In this document: positions 43,594-53,338 of the stretch, piece after piece
Layout: every line of letters begins with the position of its first letter
Position numbering within the stretch: position 1 is the first letter of the stretch
Assembly (NCBI RefSeq): GCF_004364335.1
Contig: NZ_SOCR01000003.1
Coordinates: forward strand, 372,001-436,000
Direction of reading: 5' to 3'
DNA length: 64,000 nucleotides
From: Pseudomonas graminis
Lineage (GTDB): Bacteria; Pseudomonadota; Gammaproteobacteria; Pseudomonadales; Pseudomonadaceae
Translations under genes and position numbers: made by a program
Notes under the pieces: model-generated
What the model saw: only the letters and a program-made list of their open reading frames with translations
The model's database searches: none
What the model was told of the DNA's origin: nothing

Positions 43594-44706
43594 TCAATAC
43601 TCCGACAAATCCGCCAGCGGGTGGCGGCCTTCCCAGGCCTTTTCGAAATGCGCATCTACCACCGCCAGCGGGATGGCTGAAATGTCCTTCCAGTGCCAGT
43701 GGGGCTTTTGATCCTTGTCGATCAGACGCGCACGCACGCCCTCGGCGAACTCGGGATGTCGGCAGCAGTTAAGGGCCATGGTGTATTCCATCTGGAAGAC
43801 TTCGGCCAGTGACAGATGCCGCGCCCGCTCGATCTGCTCCCACACGAGATGAGCGGTCATCGGGCAGCCTTCGGTCAGGGTTTTCGCCGCCTTGGCCAAT
43901 AACAGGTCATTGCCATTCAGGTGATGTTTCAACGCACTCCAGGCACTCGGTGCGTCGGCGACATCCAGCAGCTCATCAATCGTCTCGCGCCGAGGCAGCC
44001 ATTGCGCGACGGGCATCTGATCCACCGCCTCCAGTTGCAATGCCCGAAACAGGCTGGTCAGTTGCACTTTCGTCTGTTCCTGCCAATTGAGCTGCAGCAG
44101 CCGGTCGATCATTTCCTCTTGCTGATCATCCAGCAGAAAACGGTCGGCAAGCCCGAGATCCAGCGCGTCACGGCCGTTGATGTGCGCGCCGGTCAATCCA
44201 AGAAACAATCCCAACTTGCCCGGCAGTCGCGACAGGAACCAACTGGCGCCCACGTCAGGAAACAGGCCGATGCTGATCTCCGGCATTGCCAGCCGGCTGC
44301 TCGGCGTCACGACCCGAATGTTCGCCCCTTGCAGCAAGCCCATGCCGCCGCCCAACACATAGCCGTGGCCCCAGCAAATCAGCGGTTTGGGATAGGTGTG
44401 CAGCGTGTAATCCAGTCGATATTCCGCTGCGAAAAACTGTGCAGCCAGCGGCGGAACCGCGCCCGGCTGGCCACGCCCGGCGTCGACCAGCGCACGCACG
44501 TCGCCGCCGGCGCAGAAGGCTTTTTCGCCATTGCCGCGCAGCAACACGCAGACGATTTGCGGGTCGCTGGCCCAGTCGTTCAGGCGGTCCTGCAGCGCCA
44601 GAATCATCGGCAGCGACAGGGCGTTGAGGGATTTTTCCGCATCCAGCGTGGCGATGCCCAGGCGGGCACCGTCCGTGGCGGTGAGCTCTTCAAATTGCAG
44701 ATTCAT
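43594..44706 (-). CDS. Enoyl-CoA hydratase/isomerase family, 3-hydroxyisobutyryl-CoA hydrolase type
   Basis: The protein has 370 residues. The crotonase oxyanion motifs are clear: NGEKAFCAGGDVRALVDAG and CWGHGYVLGGGMGLLQGANIRVVTPSSRLAMPEISIGLFPDVGASWFLSRLPG. The C-terminal ECH_2 extension (SLAEVFQMEYTMALNCCRHPEFAEGVRARLIDKDQKPHW) is typical of 3-hydroxyisobutyryl-CoA hydrolase. Family members act in valine catabolism. No other branched-chain genes are adjacent, so the exact substrate is inferred from similarity only. Confidence 0.82.
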   Translation of the reverse strand: MNLQFEELTATDGARLGIATLDAEKSLNALSLPMILALQDRLNDWASDPQIVCVLLRGNGEKAFCAGGDVRALVDAGRGQPGAVPPLAAQFFAAEYRLDYTLHTYPKPLICWGHGYVLGGGMGLLQGANIRVVTPSSRLAMPEISIGLFPDVGASWFLSRLPGKLGLFLGLTGAHINGRDALDLGLADRFLLDDQQEEMIDRLLQLNWQEQTKVQLTSLFRALQLEAVDQMPVAQWLPRRETIDELLDVADAPSAWSALKHHLNGNDLLLAKAAKTLTEGCPMTAHLVWEQIERARHLSLAEVFQMEYTMALNCCRHPEFAEGVRARLIDKDQKPHWHWKDISAIPLAVVDAHFEKAWEGRHPLADLSEY

Positions 44707-44877
44707 CGTGACCTCTTGTCAGTGGTACGGGGATCTATCGAGAGTTGTGAGTCCCCTCGACGCCCGGAAGTTGCAAATCGGCGGCTGTGAACGAGTGTAG
44801 AAAGATCCGACGGCGCCGCGCTGGAAATAATCAGCCACAGTCCCTAAAGTTGCGCATTGTTTCTGCCGGATCACACC

Positions 44878-45573
44878 ATGACAAACGACGACCGCATCAA
44901 ACTGGAGGCCAGCTGGAAGCAGGCCCTGCGCGACGAGTTCGAAAAACCTTACATGGGCGAGCTGCGCGAATTCCTGCGTCAGGAGCATGCGGCGGGCAAG
45001 GAAATCTATCCGCCGGGGCCGCTGATCTTCAATGCCCTGAACTCCACGCCGCTGGATAACGTGAAAGTGGTCATCCTCGGTCAGGACCCCTATCACGGCC
45101 CCAATCAGGCCCACGGCCTGTGCTTCTCGGTGCAGCCGGGCGTGCCGGCGCCGCCTTCGCTGGTCAACATCTACAAAGAGCTCAAGCGTGACCTGAACAT
45201 CGACATCCCCAACCACGGCTATCTGCAATCGTGGGCGGAGCAGGGCGTTTTGATGCTAAACACCACGCTCACCGTCGAACGGGCCAACGCCGCGTCCCAT
45301 GCCGGCAAGGGCTGGCAGCATTTCACCGACAAGATCATCGAGACCGTCAGCGCCCGGCAGCCGCATCTGGTGTTCCTGCTCTGGGGCGCCCATGCGCAGA
45401 GCAAGAAAAAACTGATCGATGCGTCCAAGCACCTGATCCTGACCGCCGTGCACCCGTCACCGCTGTCGGCGTACAAGGGGTTTCTGGGGTGCGGGCATTT
45501 TGGTCTGGCGAACAAGTTTCTGGAGCAGAACGGCCTGGCGCCGATCGAGTGGCGATTGCCGGCCAGCGTCTGA
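44878..45573 (+). CDS. ung: Uracil-DNA glycosylase
   Basis: The protein has 231 residues. Family 1 UDG motifs are present: [22 protein letters not shown] (catalytic water-activating Asp70 in GQDPYHG), [11 protein letters not shown] and [17 protein letters not shown] (catalytic His). It removes uracil from DNA as the first step of base-excision repair. The ATG at 44878 lacks a strong Shine-Dalgarno but begins the standard N-terminus; the upstream frame is not conserved-looking. Confidence 0.95.
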   Translation: MTNDDRIKLEASWKQALRDEFEKPYMGELREFLRQEHAAGKEIYPPGPLIFNALNSTPLDNVKVVILGQDPYHGPNQAHGLCFSVQPGVPAPPSLVNIYKELKRDLNIDIPNHGYLQSWAEQGVLMLNTTLTVERANAASHAGKGWQHFTDKIIETVSARQPHLVFLLWGAHAQSKKKLIDASKHLILTAVHPSPLSAYKGFLGCGHFGLANKFLEQNGLAPIEWRLPASV

Positions 45574-45633
45574 CGGGTGATCGACGTACATGCGTTTCTG
45601 ACGAACTCATCGGCTGGCGCAAACGCATTTCCC

Positions 45634-45732
45634 TGTAGGAGCCGGCTTGCTGGCGAACGCGGTGGATCAGTCAATATCCTTATAGCTGATCCACCGCATT
45701 CGCTGCCGTCGTAACCTCCGACGTCTCCTACA
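45634..45732. repeat. Degenerate REPIN after ung
   Basis: This element begins GTAGGAGCCGGCTTGCTGGC, contains an internal perfect inverted repeat (GCGGTGGATCAG/CTGATCCACCGC) and ends with a degenerate copy at 45732. It lies between convergent ung and abrB genes. Confidence 0.7.
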
Positions 45733-45760
45733 GGTACGGCGTGCACCTGCCTTTGTGGCC

Positions 45761-46792
45761 TCAACCCAGCCGTCGATCCCAATAACGAAACAACGGCTCG
45801 GCCAGAAACAACACAAACAACAGCCTCATCACTTGCATCGCCGTCACCAGCGGCACAGACAATTGCAGCACCTCCGCCGTCAGGCTCATTTCGGCAATCC
45901 CGCCCGGCATCATCCCCAGCGTCAACGAGCGCAAATCCAGATGCGTGAGCGTGCTCAACCCAAATGCGCACAACGCTGCGATGCTCATCGTCAGCGCCGT
46001 CCCCACTAGCGTGCGGCCGAGAAACGACGGTGCACGACGAAAGAACGCGCGGTTGAAGTGGCACCCCAGACCGCTGCCGATCAGCCACTGCCCCAACTGA
46101 CTGCCGCCCTGGGGCAGGCCAATGTGCAAATCGAAACTGACGCTGATCACCGCGCTGATCAACAGCGGCCCGAATAACCACGGATTGGGCTGTTTCAACC
46201 GCTGCCAGCCCCAGGCCACCAGCGCGCCCAGCGGAAACAGCAGCACCAGCCACCGCCAATCCACCACCGTCCCATGGGAAGGCGGGCCACCGTCGCCCAT
46301 CAGGTATTTGAAGATCGCCGGCACGCACAGCACCACCGCCAGCACCCGCAGACTCTGCCCGGCAGCGACGTTGCTGAGCATCGCGCCGTTGCGTGCGCCG
46401 AGGTTGACCATCTCGCCGGAGCCGCCGGGCATGCTGGAAAAGAACGCCGTGGCGCGGTCCTCACCGGTGCGCAGCATCAGCCACACGCCGACGACGCTGG
46501 AGACGCTGGTCACCAGTGCGCCGACGAGGATCAGGCCGAAGTGGGAAAGGACTTGTTCGATGACGACGGGGGTGAAGTGCAGGCCGATGCCGATGCCGAC
46601 CACCCATTGGCCGCATTTGCGGCCGCCGGGGATTTCAGCCAGCTGCCACGGTGTGAGGCAGCGGACCAGGATGATCGCCAGTAACGAGCCGACCATCCAG
46701 GGCAGTGGCCAGCCGACCTGACTGGCGAGAAACCCTCCCAGCAGCCCAACCAGCGGTGTGCCCCACCACGTACTGAACGGCCGGTCAAACAT
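45761..46792 (-). CDS. AbrB-family membrane protein (duplicated ammonia-monooxygenase-like domain)
   Basis: The protein has 343 residues with around ten hydrophobic segments. The first half contains FLASQVGWPLPWMVGSLLAII and the repeated GMMPGGIAEMSLTA / SMPGGSGEMVNLG segments that mark AbrB-type inner-membrane proteins. The function is not established; some are called transporters or regulators of aidB expression. It overlaps the end of tctA by 8 bp, so it is the last gene of the tct operon. Confidence 0.8.
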   Translation of the reverse strand: MFDRPFSTWWGTPLVGLLGGFLASQVGWPLPWMVGSLLAIILVRCLTPWQLAEIPGGRKCGQWVVGIGIGLHFTPVVIEQVLSHFGLILVGALVTSVSSVVGVWLMLRTGEDRATAFFSSMPGGSGEMVNLGARNGAMLSNVAAGQSLRVLAVVLCVPAIFKYLMGDGGPPSHGTVVDWRWLVLLFPLGALVAWGWQRLKQPNPWLFGPLLISAVISVSFDLHIGLPQGGSQLGQWLIGSGLGCHFNRAFFRRAPSFLGRTLVGTALTMSIAALCAFGLSTLTHLDLRSLTLGMMPGGIAEMSLTAEVLQLSVPLVTAMQVMRLLFVLFLAEPLFRYWDRRLG

Positions 46793-48299
46793 CGGCCAGC
46801 GCGCGACGCTGCCTGGAGCGCTTGCGCCAGATGCGGATCAGCGGGAACACCAGCATGAACGCCGTCACCACCCACATGCCCAGGGTAATCGGGCTCGACC
46901 ACAGAATCTCCAGGCCGCCGTTGGAAATCGACAACGCGCGACGCAGGTTCTGCTCCATCAGCCCGCCGAGGATGAACCCCAGCAAAATCGGCGACAGCGG
47001 GAAGTCCAGCTTGCGCAGGATGTAGCCGAAGATGCCGATGCCGACCATCAGGAACAGGTCGAAGGTGGTGGCATGCACCGCGTAGACGCCGATCCCGGTG
47101 ATGATCGCGATCACCGGCACCAGTGCCCAGTTCGGCACCGCCAGAATGCGCGTGAAGATGCGGATCATCGGGATGTTGAGGATCACCAGCATGATGTTGG
47201 CGACGAACAACGATGCGATCAGGCCCCAGACGATGTCAGGCTGCTGTTGGAACAGCAGCGGCCCCGGTGTGATGTTGTACAGCGACAGGGCGCCGATCAT
47301 CACGGCGGTGGTACCCGAACCCGGCACGCCAAGGGTGAGCATCGGCACCAGCGCGCCGCAGGCCGTTGCGCCAATGGCGGTTTCCGGCGCCGCCAGACCG
47401 CGCATGTCGCCCTGCCCGAATTTGCCGCTCGCGCCGGCGATGCGTTTCTCGGACATGTAGGTCACGGCGCTGGCCAGCGTCGCGCCCGCACCCGGCAGCA
47501 CGCCCATGATGAAACCCATCAGGCCGCAACGGATGTTCACCCAGAACACCGAACTGGCCTCCTTGAAGTTGAACATCATGCGCCCGGTGGCCTTCACCGC
47601 TTCCTGGCCGCGATGGGTTTTCTCCAGCAACAACAGGATTTCACTGATCGAGAACAGCCCCAGCACCAGTACGACGAACTGAATGCCGTCGGCCAGATGG
47701 ATGTTGTCGCCAGTGAAGCGGTACACGCCGCTGTTGGCGTCGATACCGATGCTCGACAGAAACAGTCCGATCAACGCCGCCACAAACGTCTTGAGCGGTC
47801 GATCACCGGCCATGCCGCCCAGGCAGACAATGGCGAACACCATCAGCACGAAGTATTCCGCCGGGCCGAAGGCAATCGCCCATTTCGCCAGCAGCGGCGC
47901 AAACATGACCATGCCGCAGGTGGCGATGAACGCGCCGATGAACGAACTCCACGCCGACAATGACAACGCCACGCCTGCCATGCCCTGGCGCGCCATCGGG
48001 TAGCCGTCCAGCGCGGTCATCACGGTCGATGCTTCACCGGGAATGTTGAGCAGGATGGAACTGATGCGGCCGCCGTATTCGCAGCCCAGGTACACCGCTG
48101 CCAGCAAAATCAATGCTGACTCCGGCGGCAGGCCCAACGCAAATGCGATCGGGATCAACAGCGCCACACCGTTGATCGGGCCCAGGCCGGGCAGCAGGCC
48201 GACGACAGTGCCGATCAGCGTGCCGGACAGGGCGGTGATCAGGTTGTAAGGGGTCAGCGCGACGCCGAAGCCCTGGCCGAGATAGCCGAGAGTGTCCAT
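46785..48299 (-). CDS. tctA: Tripartite tricarboxylate transporter, large permease subunit TctA
   Basis: The protein has 504 residues with about 11-12 membrane helices. I start it at ATG 48299. Signatures include LSGTLIGTVVGLLPGLGPINGVALLIPIAFAL, then GCEYGGRISSILLNIPGEASTVMTALDGYPMA, GVLPGAGATLASAVTYMSEK and GVPGSGTTAVMIGAL. It forms the import channel with TctB. The gene lies 1 bp after tctB and overlaps abrB. Confidence 0.93.
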   Translation of the reverse strand: MDTLGYLGQGFGVALTPYNLITALSGTLIGTVVGLLPGLGPINGVALLIPIAFALGLPPESALILLAAVYLGCEYGGRISSILLNIPGEASTVMTALDGYPMARQGMAGVALSLSAWSSFIGAFIATCGMVMFAPLLAKWAIAFGPAEYFVLMVFAIVCLGGMAGDRPLKTFVAALIGLFLSSIGIDANSGVYRFTGDNIHLADGIQFVVLVLGLFSISEILLLLEKTHRGQEAVKATGRMMFNFKEASSVFWVNIRCGLMGFIMGVLPGAGATLASAVTYMSEKRIAGASGKFGQGDMRGLAAPETAIGATACGALVPMLTLGVPGSGTTAVMIGALSLYNITPGPLLFQQQPDIVWGLIASLFVANIMLVILNIPMIRIFTRILAVPNWALVPVIAIITGIGVYAVHATTFDLFLMVGIGIFGYILRKLDFPLSPILLGFILGGLMEQNLRRALSISNGGLEILWSSPITLGMWVVTAFMLVFPLIRIWRKRSRQRRALADV

Positions 48300-48300
48300 A

Positions 48301-48759
48301 TCAGTTCTCCATAACGTCGAGCAGGCCGAGGGGCAGGGGCACATCCATCACTTTGTCGAACAGCACGTACAGCGCGATGCTCATGAAGGTGATGATCACG
48401 ACGCTTGGCAGCCAGCGGCCGCCGTACAGACGCGCCATGGGAATGCCGATCAGGATGCTGCTCAACACAAAGCCCAGCGGCTCGAACAACCCGGCGAACA
48501 CCAGCAACAGCGAGGTGCAGAGGCCGATCTTGATCAGCGTCGGACGGTCCAGCGCCGGCTCTTCCTCGGAATGCACGATCGGTGTCGGACGGATCGCCAT
48601 GTACAGCAGCGAAATACCCATCAGCGCCAGCATCAGCAGCGGGAAGGCACGGGGGCCAACGGGTTCGTAGGAAAAGGGCGCCTGATAAGGCCAGGCCATC
48701 ATTGCCAGGCCGATGCACACCAGCAGCAGCACGACAGCGAAAAGTCGTTGTATCACCAT
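48301..48759 (-). CDS. tctB: Tripartite tricarboxylate transporter, small permease subunit TctB
   Basis: The protein has 152 residues from ATG 48759 with GGGAG upstream. It has four membrane helices (RLFAVVLLLVCIGLAMMAWPY, AFPLLMLALMGISLLYMA, IGLCTSLLLVFAGLFEPLGFVLSSILIGIPMA and VVIITFMSIALYVLFDKVM). It is the small membrane partner of TctA. The gene lies 75 bp after tctC. Confidence 0.9.
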   Translation of the reverse strand: MVIQRLFAVVLLLVCIGLAMMAWPYQAPFSYEPVGPRAFPLLMLALMGISLLYMAIRPTPIVHSEEEPALDRPTLIKIGLCTSLLLVFAGLFEPLGFVLSSILIGIPMARLYGGRWLPSVVIITFMSIALYVLFDKVMDVPLPLGLLDVMEN

Positions 48760-48834
48760 GGAAAACTCCCGGATCACGTCACCGCGCAGGCGGCGCAACC
48801 CTCAGTCAGTCGAAAACCGGTCAATGCAGTTCAA

Positions 48835-49815
48835 TCACTGAATCAGGCCGAATTCCCTGGCCAGCGTCTTGTACTCAGCGACGCGGGTTTTCACGTACTT
48901 GTCCAGCTCTTCACCGGTCATTGCGAACGGGAACAGCTCACGCTGATCGCGCAGCTTGGCGAAGTCTTCCGAGGCCAGCAGCTTGTCAAACGCATCTTTC
49001 CACCACTTGTACTGCTCGTCCGACACCTTTGGCCCCAGATAGAAACCGCGAACCACCGGCCAGACGATGTCGTAGCCCTGTTCTTTGGCGGTCGGAATGT
49101 TCTTCATTTCCGGTTCGTCCAGACGCTCTTCGGAAAACACCGCCAGCAGGCGCATGTCGCCGCTGAGGATGTGCGGCATGGAGTCGGAAATGTCGGTGGA
49201 GCCCACCTGAATGTGGCCGCCGAGCAGGGCCGTGGCGATTTCACCGCCGCCTTCGAGGGCGACATAACGCAGTTCGCGCGGGTTGATACCGGCAGCCTTG
49301 GCAATCAGCGCGGTCTGCATCCAGTCCTGGCTGCCCACGGTGCCACCGGAGCCGATGACCACTTTGCTCGGATCGGTTTTCAGCGCCTTGACCAGATCGT
49401 CGAGGTTCTTGTAGGGCGAATCAGCCTTGACCGCGATGGCGCCATAGCTGGTGCCGACCGCCGCGAGCCAGCGAACCGCGTTCTCATCGAAGCGGCCGAA
49501 CTTGCCCTGGGCCAGGTTCAACAGCGAGCCGCTGGACCAAGCCACCAACGTACCAGCGTCGGCCGGACGCTGAGCGACCACGGCGTTGTACGCTACGGCG
49601 CCGACGCCGCCTGGCATGTAGGTGACGCGCATCGGTTTGGAGAGGATCTTCTCGTTGATCAGCGCGCTCTGCACCAGTTTGCAGGTCAGGTCGAAGCCGC
49701 CACCGGGCGAGGCCGGCGCAATGCATTCAGGACGATTGGGCTCGGCGGCCCACAATTGGGTGGCCATCAGCAGGCAGCTGGCGGCAACGGTAATGTGGCG
49801 CAACGATAGGTTCAT
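48835..49815 (-). CDS. tctC: Tripartite tricarboxylate transporter, periplasmic binding protein TctC
   Basis: The protein has 326 residues. The signal peptide is HITVAASCLLMATQLWA. The mature protein has the TTT/Bug solute-binding fold (CIAPASPGGGFDLTCKLVQSALINEKILSKPMRVTYMPGGVGAVAYNAVV). It binds citrate or related tricarboxylates. An AAnAAnAA motif (49834-49841) lies just before the ribosome-binding site, suggesting Crc/Hfq control. Confidence 0.92.
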   Translation of the reverse strand: MNLSLRHITVAASCLLMATQLWAAEPNRPECIAPASPGGGFDLTCKLVQSALINEKILSKPMRVTYMPGGVGAVAYNAVVAQRPADAGTLVAWSSGSLLNLAQGKFGRFDENAVRWLAAVGTSYGAIAVKADSPYKNLDDLVKALKTDPSKVVIGSGGTVGSQDWMQTALIAKAAGINPRELRYVALEGGGEIATALLGGHIQVGSTDISDSMPHILSGDMRLLAVFSEERLDEPEMKNIPTAKEQGYDIVWPVVRGFYLGPKVSDEQYKWWKDAFDKLLASEDFAKLRDQRELFPFAMTGEELDKYVKTRVAEYKTLAREFGLIQ

Positions 49816-49833
49816 GGTCCGTCTCCAAAGGAG

Positions 49834-49841
49834 TTGTTGTT
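49834..49841 (-). promoter_or_regulatory. Candidate Crc/Hfq motif in the tctC leader
   Basis: The minus strand reads AACAACAA directly before CTCC and the GGAG ribosome-binding site of tctC, a typical catabolite-repression position. Confidence 0.6.
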
Positions 49842-50141
49842 TTAATGGGGGCAGGCAGTCAGTACGGTGGGTCAGGCAGTCGCGTCACACCTTCGCAAAC
49901 CCCCAGGCCGCCACCGCGCAGGCGTGACGAAACACCGCGCAACATGGCTGCGAGGTGAACAGTAAACACAACGGGATTCAGGCGGCGCGACGGCCGAGGA
50001 TTGCAGTGAGGGCATCACTGATGACTCCGATATTGTTTTTATTGTTGAAAACGCATCGAGGCGTTTTTCGTCACGACCCTGGCATCAGCAGCGTCACGGG
50101 GGAGGCAATCGTGACAAGTCGTAACTGGATCCTAATCAGCA

Positions 50142-50172
50142 AACCTTTCATCAACCTTTCAATAACCTTTCA
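50142..50172. promoter_or_regulatory. Three direct repeats AACCTTTCA with 11-bp period, candidate TctD site
   Basis: AACCTTTCA occurs at 50142, 50153 and 50164, exactly one helical turn apart, in the tctC-tctD intergenic region (about 500 bp, no gene seen). OmpR/PhoB-family regulators bind such arrays; TctD, encoded 141 bp downstream, is the obvious candidate. Confidence 0.6.
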
Positions 50173-50312
50173 CCAAGCCCTCAGGCGGTTTTCGGCAGAA
50201 CCTTTGCAGAGACGTCGCTCATCAGCGCCGCGGTCTTTCCCGCGCGCCGAGCCTTCACAGACGACGGCGCCCCTGTAAACTCCGCTCATAAAATGCTAAC
50301 GGGGAGAAATCG

Positions 50313-50984
50313 ATGCGTGTCCTGCTCGTCGAAGATCATCTGCAACTGGCTGAAAGTGTCGCGCTGGCCCTCAAGGGCAGCGGCCTGACCGTTGACGTTC
50401 TGCACGACGGCGTTGCAGCTGATCTGGCCCTGAGCAGCGAAGAATATGCCGCGGTCGTGCTCGATGTCGGGCTCCCGCGCATGGACGGCTTCGAAGTGCT
50501 GGCGCGTCTGCGGGCGCGGGGCAAGAACACCCCGGTGCTGATGCTGACGGCCCGCAGCGACGTCAAGGACCGGGTCCACGGCCTGAACCTCGGCGCCGAC
50601 GACTACCTGGCCAAACCCTTCGAACTGTCGGAGCTGGAAGCGCGGGTCAAAGCGTTGCTACGCCGCAGCGTACTCGGCGGCGAACGCCAGCAACGCTGCG
50701 GCGAACTGGTCTATGACCTCGATACCCGCCGCTTCACCCTCGGTGAAGAACTCCTCACGCTGACGTCCCGCGAGCAATCGGTGCTGGAATCGCTGATCGC
50801 CCGGCCCGGTCGGGTAATGAGCAAAGAGCAACTGGCAGCGCAGGTGTTTGGGCTGGACGAAGAGGCCAGCGCCGACGCCATCGAAATCTACGTGCACCGT
50901 CTGCGCAAGAAACTCGATGGCCACCCGATTGCGATCGTCACGTTTCGGGGGCTGGGTTATCTGCTGGAAAGCCGGGATGCTTAA
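50313..50984 (+). CDS. tctD: OmpR-family response regulator TctD
   Basis: The protein has 223 residues. The receiver domain contains phospho-acceptor Asp51 (VVLDVGLPRMDGFEVL) and Lys in AKPFELSELEARVKALLRR; the winged-helix DNA-binding domain contains LTSREQSVLESLIARPGRVMSKEQLAAQ and DAIEIYVHRLRKKL. It is divergent from tctCBA and would activate them on citrate. Its gene overlaps tctE by 8 bp. Confidence 0.92.
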   Translation: MRVLLVEDHLQLAESVALALKGSGLTVDVLHDGVAADLALSSEEYAAVVLDVGLPRMDGFEVLARLRARGKNTPVLMLTARSDVKDRVHGLNLGADDYLAKPFELSELEARVKALLRRSVLGGERQQRCGELVYDLDTRRFTLGEELLTLTSREQSVLESLIARPGRVMSKEQLAAQVFGLDEEASADAIEIYVHRLRKKLDGHPIAIVTFRGLGYLLESRDA

Positions 50985-52401
50985 TCCGTTTCCTTCAGCG
51001 GAAAACAGCCTGCGCTGGCGCTTGCTGTGGAACCTGGGTTTGCTGCTGGTGGTGCTGATGATCGCCAGCGGCATGAGCGCTTACTGGAACGGACGCGAAG
51101 CAGCAGACACCGCGTACGATCGCACCCTGCTGGCCTCGGCGCGGACCATCGCCGCCGGCCTGTCGGAACACGACGGCACCCTCAGCGCCGACGTGCCCTA
51201 CGTGGCCCTGGACACCTTCGCCTACGACAGCGCGGGGCGTATCTACTACCAGGTCAACGACATCAATCAGAAGCTCATTTCGGGCTACGAAAACATCCCT
51301 GCGCCGCCGCCGGGCACGCCGCGCACCGACGCTTATCCGGCCCTCGCCAAGTTCTACAGCGGCCGCTATCAAGGCCAGGATGTGCGGGTGGTCAGCCTGC
51401 TCAAGGCCGTAAGCGAACCGAACATGAACGGCATGGCCGAGGTCCGCGTAGCGGAAACCGAGGAAGCACGCGTTGACATGGCCCAGGCGCTGATGGCCGA
51501 TACCCTGCTGCGTCTGGGCATGCTCGGCAGCGGCGCGTTGTTGCTGGTCTGGTTCACGGTCAGCGCCGCGTTGCGTCCACTGGACCGTCTGCGCACGGCG
51601 GTGGAAGAACGCCAGCCTGACGATTTGCGCTCGTTGCCGCTGGTCGAAGTGCAGCACGAGCTGCGCCCACTGGTCAGCTCGCTCAACCACTTCACCGAGC
51701 GGCTACGCCTGCAGTTCGAGCGCCAGGCGCAATTCATCGCCGACGCGGCCCATGAATTACGTACGCCGCTGGCGGCTTTGAAGGCGCGGCTGGAGCTGGG
51801 GCTGCGTGATCAGGAGCCTGCGGCGTGGCGCACCACCCTGGAAAGCGCCGCCTCCGGCACCGACAAACTGACCCACCTGGCCAACCAGTTACTGTCGCTG
51901 GCGCGCATCGAAAATGGTGCGCGGGCCATTGCCGAAGGCGGCGCGCAATTGCTCGACCTCAGCCAATTGGCGCGGGAGCTGGGGATGGCCATGGCACCCC
52001 TGGCCCACGCCCGGGGTGTGGCGTTGGCGCTGGAAGCCGAAGAGCCGGTGTGGATGCGCGGCGAACCCACGTTGCTCAACGAACTGCTGAGCAACCTGGT
52101 GGACAACGCTCTGGCCCACACTCCGGCGGGCGGCAACGTGATCTTGCGCGTTCACGCGCCGTGCGTGCTTGAAGTCGAGGACGACGGCCCTGGCATCCCG
52201 GCCCACGAGCGCGACCGGGTGTTCGAGCGCTTCTACCGGCGCAATCAGCAGAGCAAGGGTTCCGGCCTGGGATTGGCGATTGTGGGAGAAATCTGCAGGG
52301 CCCATCTGGCGCGCATCACCTTGCATGACGGCGCACAGCGAGGCTTGAAGGTGAGGGTGAGCTTTATGGTGCCGGAGTCCGGGTTGGTGGGGCTGGACTG
52401 A
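50977..52401 (+). CDS. tctE: Sensor histidine kinase TctE
   Basis: The protein has 474 residues. Two membrane helices (LLWNLGLLLVVLMIASGMSAYW and LLRLGMLGSGALLLVWFTVSAAL) flank a periplasmic sensor of about 130 residues (TctE N-domain type). The HisKA box is DAAHELRTPLAALKA with His259; the ATPase domain has N-box LLNELLSNLVDNAL and G-boxes DDGPGIP and GSGLGLAIVGEI. It phosphorylates TctD in response to extracellular tricarboxylates. Confidence 0.92.
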   Translation: MLNPFPSAENSLRWRLLWNLGLLLVVLMIASGMSAYWNGREAADTAYDRTLLASARTIAAGLSEHDGTLSADVPYVALDTFAYDSAGRIYYQVNDINQKLISGYENIPAPPPGTPRTDAYPALAKFYSGRYQGQDVRVVSLLKAVSEPNMNGMAEVRVAETEEARVDMAQALMADTLLRLGMLGSGALLLVWFTVSAALRPLDRLRTAVEERQPDDLRSLPLVEVQHELRPLVSSLNHFTERLRLQFERQAQFIADAAHELRTPLAALKARLELGLRDQEPAAWRTTLESAASGTDKLTHLANQLLSLARIENGARAIAEGGAQLLDLSQLARELGMAMAPLAHARGVALALEAEEPVWMRGEPTLLNELLSNLVDNALAHTPAGGNVILRVHAPCVLEVEDDGPGIPAHERDRVFERFYRRNQQSKGSGLGLAIVGEICRAHLARITLHDGAQRGLKVRVSFMVPESGLVGLD

Positions 52402-52419
52402 GCGGGCACGTAAAAGCGA

Positions 52420-53241
52420 TCAGTACAGCAGCGTCATCGCCTGATTCATCTCGTTGATCAGCGCGCCGTCAGCCATGTTCAGGCCCAACCGCGACACGGC
52501 CGGCACTGACTGAAACTGCAGATTCGAGTACGGCGTGCCGTTCATTTCGTGAATGTGAATCGTCGCGACCTGCACCAGATCCACGTAGTCGGCCTGATCA
52601 GACACGCGGCTGAAATTCTGGAACTGCCGGGGCACGATCGCCAGGCCTTCCGGAAAATCCCACGAGCGCAGCAACCGCTCGCCAATAACCGGATGGATGC
52701 GTTCGATAACGTGATTGAGGCTGATCGGGTCGGAGAGCAACTCGTAGTTGTCTTCGGCGTAGGTCAGGATCGGGAGCACACCGATGAGGTGAATAAGCCC
52801 GGCGAGGGTGGCCTTGTCAGCCTTGAGGCGCGCACTCCGGTAACTGAGGACATTACATACCCCGGCCACCTGCATGCTGAGTTTCCAGATGTCGCGCATC
52901 TTGGTGTCGATGACGTCGGATTTGGCGTGAAACATTTGCTCCACCACCAGCCCGATGGCCAGGTTACAGCTGTAGTTCACGCCCAGACGTCGAACCGCCG
53001 TCAGCACGTCGCTGACTTCGAAGTTCGGCCGCAGCAAGGGGCTGTTGACGACTTTTATCAACCGGGCCGACAACGCGGTGTCGCTGCCAATGACTTTGCT
53101 CAGCGCAGCAATGGAGATTTCCGAGTCTTCCGCCGCCAGGCGAATCCTCAGTGCGACTTCAGGGAGAGTTGGCAGAAACAGAGCATCCTTGTCGATCGCC
53201 TTGATCAGATCCCTCTGCACTTCGTCAGCCATGCTACTCAT
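52420..53241 (-). CDS. HDOD-domain signalling protein
   Basis: The protein has 273 residues from ATG 53241 (ATG 53232 is an alternative). The HDOD domain is clear: LPTLPEVALRIRLAAEDSEISIAALSKVIGSDTALSARLIKVVNSPLLRP and GLIHLIGVLPILTYAE, with the HD pair degenerated. HDOD proteins bind cyclic-di-GMP or other signals but lack phosphodiesterase activity. It converges with tctE (18 bp apart) and lies downstream of the minus-strand ygfZ gene (97 bp). Confidence 0.85.
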   Translation of the reverse strand: MSSMADEVQRDLIKAIDKDALFLPTLPEVALRIRLAAEDSEISIAALSKVIGSDTALSARLIKVVNSPLLRPNFEVSDVLTAVRRLGVNYSCNLAIGLVVEQMFHAKSDVIDTKMRDIWKLSMQVAGVCNVLSYRSARLKADKATLAGLIHLIGVLPILTYAEDNYELLSDPISLNHVIERIHPVIGERLLRSWDFPEGLAIVPRQFQNFSRVSDQADYVDLVQVATIHIHEMNGTPYSNLQFQSVPAVSRLGLNMADGALINEMNQAMTLLY

Positions 53242-53338
53242 ATTGGATCTCTGGACATTGCATTCCGGCCAGCGGCCGTCCACCTGAGGGGACGACGCTG
53301 GTGACTACGCTGACGTCTCGCACAGGCTTCAACCGGGT

